Of a DNA stretch of 7,138 bases, positions 5,863 through 7,138 are shown piece after piece (positions within the stretch are counted from its first letter, which is position 1; the number at the start of each line of letters is the position of its first letter). Source of the stretch: JBBIVP01 sp037439705 [NCBI: bacterium] (GTDB taxonomy: Bacteria; JBBIVP01); assembly GCA_037439705.1 (NCBI GenBank), contig JBBIVP010000112.1, positions 1-7,138 on the forward strand. Reading direction: 5' to 3'. The translations under genes were made by a program, and so were the position numbers. The notes under the pieces are model-generated. The model saw only the letters and a list, made by a program, of their open reading frames with translations. It was not told the DNA's origin and ran no database searches.

Positions 5863-6833
5863 TAAGGAGAATCTCTTTCTACTGGATGGAAAGAGCCTTT
5901 GGTTTTAAGAAATGGTCTTTTTTCTTAAAACCCTTCCTTCTCCTTCTTTCAGGACTTTACCTTCTCGGAGGCTCTATCAGGAAATTTCTTACTAAAAAAT
6001 TCTTCCCGAAAAACATAAAAGTAATCTCCGTTGGAAGCCCATTTGCTGGAGGGACAGGAAAAACCATCTTCGCAATTTTTCTCACCTGGGAGCTTATAAA
6101 AATGAAAAAGGAGGTTTTCTATCTTCAAAAAGCCTACTCATTCCTTGGATTTAACAACCATGACGAATATTATGAAGCAGTTGAATCCCTGGGCGAAGAA
6201 AGGGTTATAAGAACAAAATCGGTTAAGAAATTTTTAATGGAAGAAGACAAAAAGGGAATTGAAAAAATTTTTGTTATTGATGATGGCTTCACAAATCCTG
6301 GAATCCATAAGGATTTAAACATAGTGGTCTTTGACTCAGATGTTCTATTCGGCAACAAGAAAATTTTACCGCTCGGACCCATGAGGGTTTCATTGAAAAA
6401 GTTAAAGGATGCTCATCTCATAGTCCTCAAGGGACAAAAAAAAATTCAATTTGAAGGAATAAAATCAATAAACATGGAACTCATCCCTCAATCCTTTATA
6501 GAACTCAAAACAGGGAAGAGATACCCACCGGACTTTTTTAAAGGGAAGAAGGCGGTTATACTGTGTGGAACGGGAAATCCATTTTCATTTCTTAATACCA
6601 TTCGTTCAGTCGGCATCCACCCTCAGAATATTCTCATATTTCCTGACCATTACAGATACTCAGAAAAAGAATTAAAAACAATTCTTGAAAACGAAACGGT
6701 AATCACAACTATCAAAGATTCAAAAAGGCTTCCTCCTCTACCAAATTTTTTCGCCCTTAAAGTCAAACCTTTTATAAAAAAAGAAGATATGGAAATTTTA
6801 ATGACACTTATTTCCACAATCATAGGGAAATGA
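5853..6833 (+). CDS. lpxK: tetraacyldisaccharide 4'-kinase LpxK (divergent)
   Basis: LpxK is a membrane-associated P-loop kinase that phosphorylates the 4' position of the lipid A disaccharide with ATP. The 326-residue protein has an N-terminal hydrophobic helix (about 24-40). It is followed by ISVGSPFAGGTGKT (58-71, Walker A Lys70), HDE (103-105), VIDDGF (141-146), FGNKKILPLGPMR (166-178), CGTGNPFSF (238-246), PDHYRY (264-269) and TTIKDSKRL (285-293). The Aquifex enzyme uses Asp99/His261 as catalytic dyad and Asp138/Asp139 for Mg; here Asp104, His266 and Asp143/Asp144 sit at a constant +5 offset, so activity is plausible. SRGY is replaced by QKAY (92-95), DDGFQH by DDGFTN, and GKTP by GKTI. 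AAAGG lies 7 nt before the ATG, and the gene overlaps waaA by 10 nt. It is the last lpx gene of the operon. Confidence 0.88.
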   Translation: MSLIRRISFYWMERAFGFKKWSFFLKPFLLLLSGLYLLGGSIRKFLTKKFFPKNIKVISVGSPFAGGTGKTIFAIFLTWELIKMKKEVFYLQKAYSFLGFNNHDEYYEAVESLGEERVIRTKSVKKFLMEEDKKGIEKIFVIDDGFTNPGIHKDLNIVVFDSDVLFGNKKILPLGPMRVSLKKLKDAHLIVLKGQKKIQFEGIKSINMELIPQSFIELKTGKRYPPDFFKGKKAVILCGTGNPFSFLNTIRSVGIHPQNILIFPDHYRYSEKELKTILENETVITTIKDSKRLPPLPNFFALKVKPFIKKEDMEILMTLISTIIGK

Positions 6834-6838
6834 ATAAG

Positions 6839-6868
6839 TTGATTAAGTTTTTGATTTAAATATATACT
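6839..6868 (+). promoter_or_regulatory. candidate promoter of the downstream aldolase gene
   Basis: TTGATT (6839-6844), an 18-nt spacer and TATACT (6863-6868, 5 of 6 consensus bases) lie in the 41-nt gap after lpxK. Six bases separate the -10 box from the ATG at 6875, so transcription would begin at or next to the start codon. No hairpin plus T-run terminator is visible in the gap, so read-through from the lpx operon is also possible. Confidence 0.42.
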
Positions 6869-6874
6869 GGTTCC

Positions 6875-7138
6875 ATGGTTAAAAAGGATTTCGGTTCCGA
6901 AGAAATTGATAAAATTGTTCGTGATGTATATTTCTCAGGAGACGAAGATTTATTAAGAAAATTTTTTAAGGAGATAAAGAAAATTGTTCTTGAACACGGA
7001 GTCTTTCCAGCCTCCCTTCACCATACCTATAAAGAATTTGGAAAAAGAAACCCTTGCTTTACCGTTCCAGCCTTCAATGTGAGGTTTCTTCCATATCACA
7101 CCATGAGAGGTATATTTAAAAAGGCGGTGGAGATGGAG
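6875..7138 (+). CDS. probable class II ketose-bisphosphate aldolase family protein, N-terminal part
   Basis: The first 88 codons are present and the gene runs off the window. An in-frame TAA at 6857-6859 leaves ATG 6875 as the only reasonable start. It has no Shine-Dalgarno sequence. The segment FTVPAFNVR (62-70), followed by HTMRGIFKKAVEME, resembles the first beta-strand and helix of class II fructose-bisphosphate aldolases (usual pattern 'vpAFNv...~~~ai~~aAe~~~'). These enzymes cleave or form fructose-1,6-bisphosphate using a divalent metal in the cytoplasm. The PAFN motif sits at residue 65 instead of near residue 25, because of a charged N-terminal extension of about 40 residues. The metal-binding histidines and catalytic Asp would lie beyond the window, so the assignment is tentative. 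Another member of the family, such as a tagatose-bisphosphate aldolase or a divergent homologue, is possible. Confidence 0.55.
   Translation, partial: MVKKDFGSEEIDKIVRDVYFSGDEDLLRKFFKEIKKIVLEHGVFPASLHHTYKEFGKRNPCFTVPAFNVRFLPYHTMRGIFKKAVEME

Noticed and set aside
6834-6874. Operon terminator after lpxK
   Set aside because: The AAGTTGATT/AAGTTTTTGATTT stretch is a loose direct repeat, not an inverted repeat, and no stable hairpin followed by a T-run is present.
1-7138. CRISPR array, insertion sequence or riboswitch
   Set aside because: No regularly spaced repeats, transposase motifs, terminal inverted repeats or long structured leaders were seen; almost all the sequence is coding.

Overview
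The window is AT-rich (roughly upper-30s % G+C by eye), gene-dense, and dominated by one co-directional lipid A operon on the + strand, so the host is a diderm (LPS-making) bacterium. Arginine is written mostly AGA/AGG and the proteins are rich in Lys, Glu and Ile. Together with strongly diverged family motifs, this suggests a deep-branching, possibly thermophilic and uncultured lineage. That placement is inference; nothing in the window fixes a phylum.

Layout: (1) 3-236 is the 3' end of a ModA/WtpA-like molybdate/tungstate-binding protein gene. (2) 238-315, minus strand, is tRNA-His(GTG) with an encoded G-1 and CCA, one base after that gene's stop codon. (3) 316-448 is a short, very A/T-rich divergent region with candidate promoters for the tRNA (leftward) and lpxC (rightward). 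(4) 449-6833 holds six tightly packed genes, lpxC-lpxB-msbA-lpxJ(DUF374)-waaA-lpxK. The first junction is a 16-nt gap and the other four overlap by 4, 11, 29 and 10 nt. (5) 6834-6874 is a 41-nt gap with a promoter-like sequence but no visible terminator. (6) From 6875 to the window end is the 5' part of a probable class II ketose-bisphosphate aldolase gene.

The operon encodes the committed deacetylase (LpxC), disaccharide synthase (LpxB), a late acyltransferase of the DUF374/LpxJ type, the Kdo-transferase homologue (WaaA), the 4'-kinase (LpxK) and the inner-membrane flippase (MsbA). LpxA, LpxD and the UDP-diacylglucosamine hydrolase (LpxH/LpxI/LpxG) are not in the window and should lie elsewhere.

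The most interesting aspects are sequence divergence in an otherwise recognisable pathway. LpxB has a GDLSGE loop in place of GExSGD. WaaA keeps its catalytic SxGE but has lost several other hallmark motifs. LpxK keeps its P-loop and catalytic residues but not SRGY or the QH of DDGFQH. The only late acyltransferase present is of the LpxJ type. lpxC and the aldolase gene, which would begin transcripts, lack Shine-Dalgarno sequences and have -10-like boxes immediately upstream, which hints at leaderless mRNAs. I see no mobile element, CRISPR array or clearly new defence or biosynthetic system.
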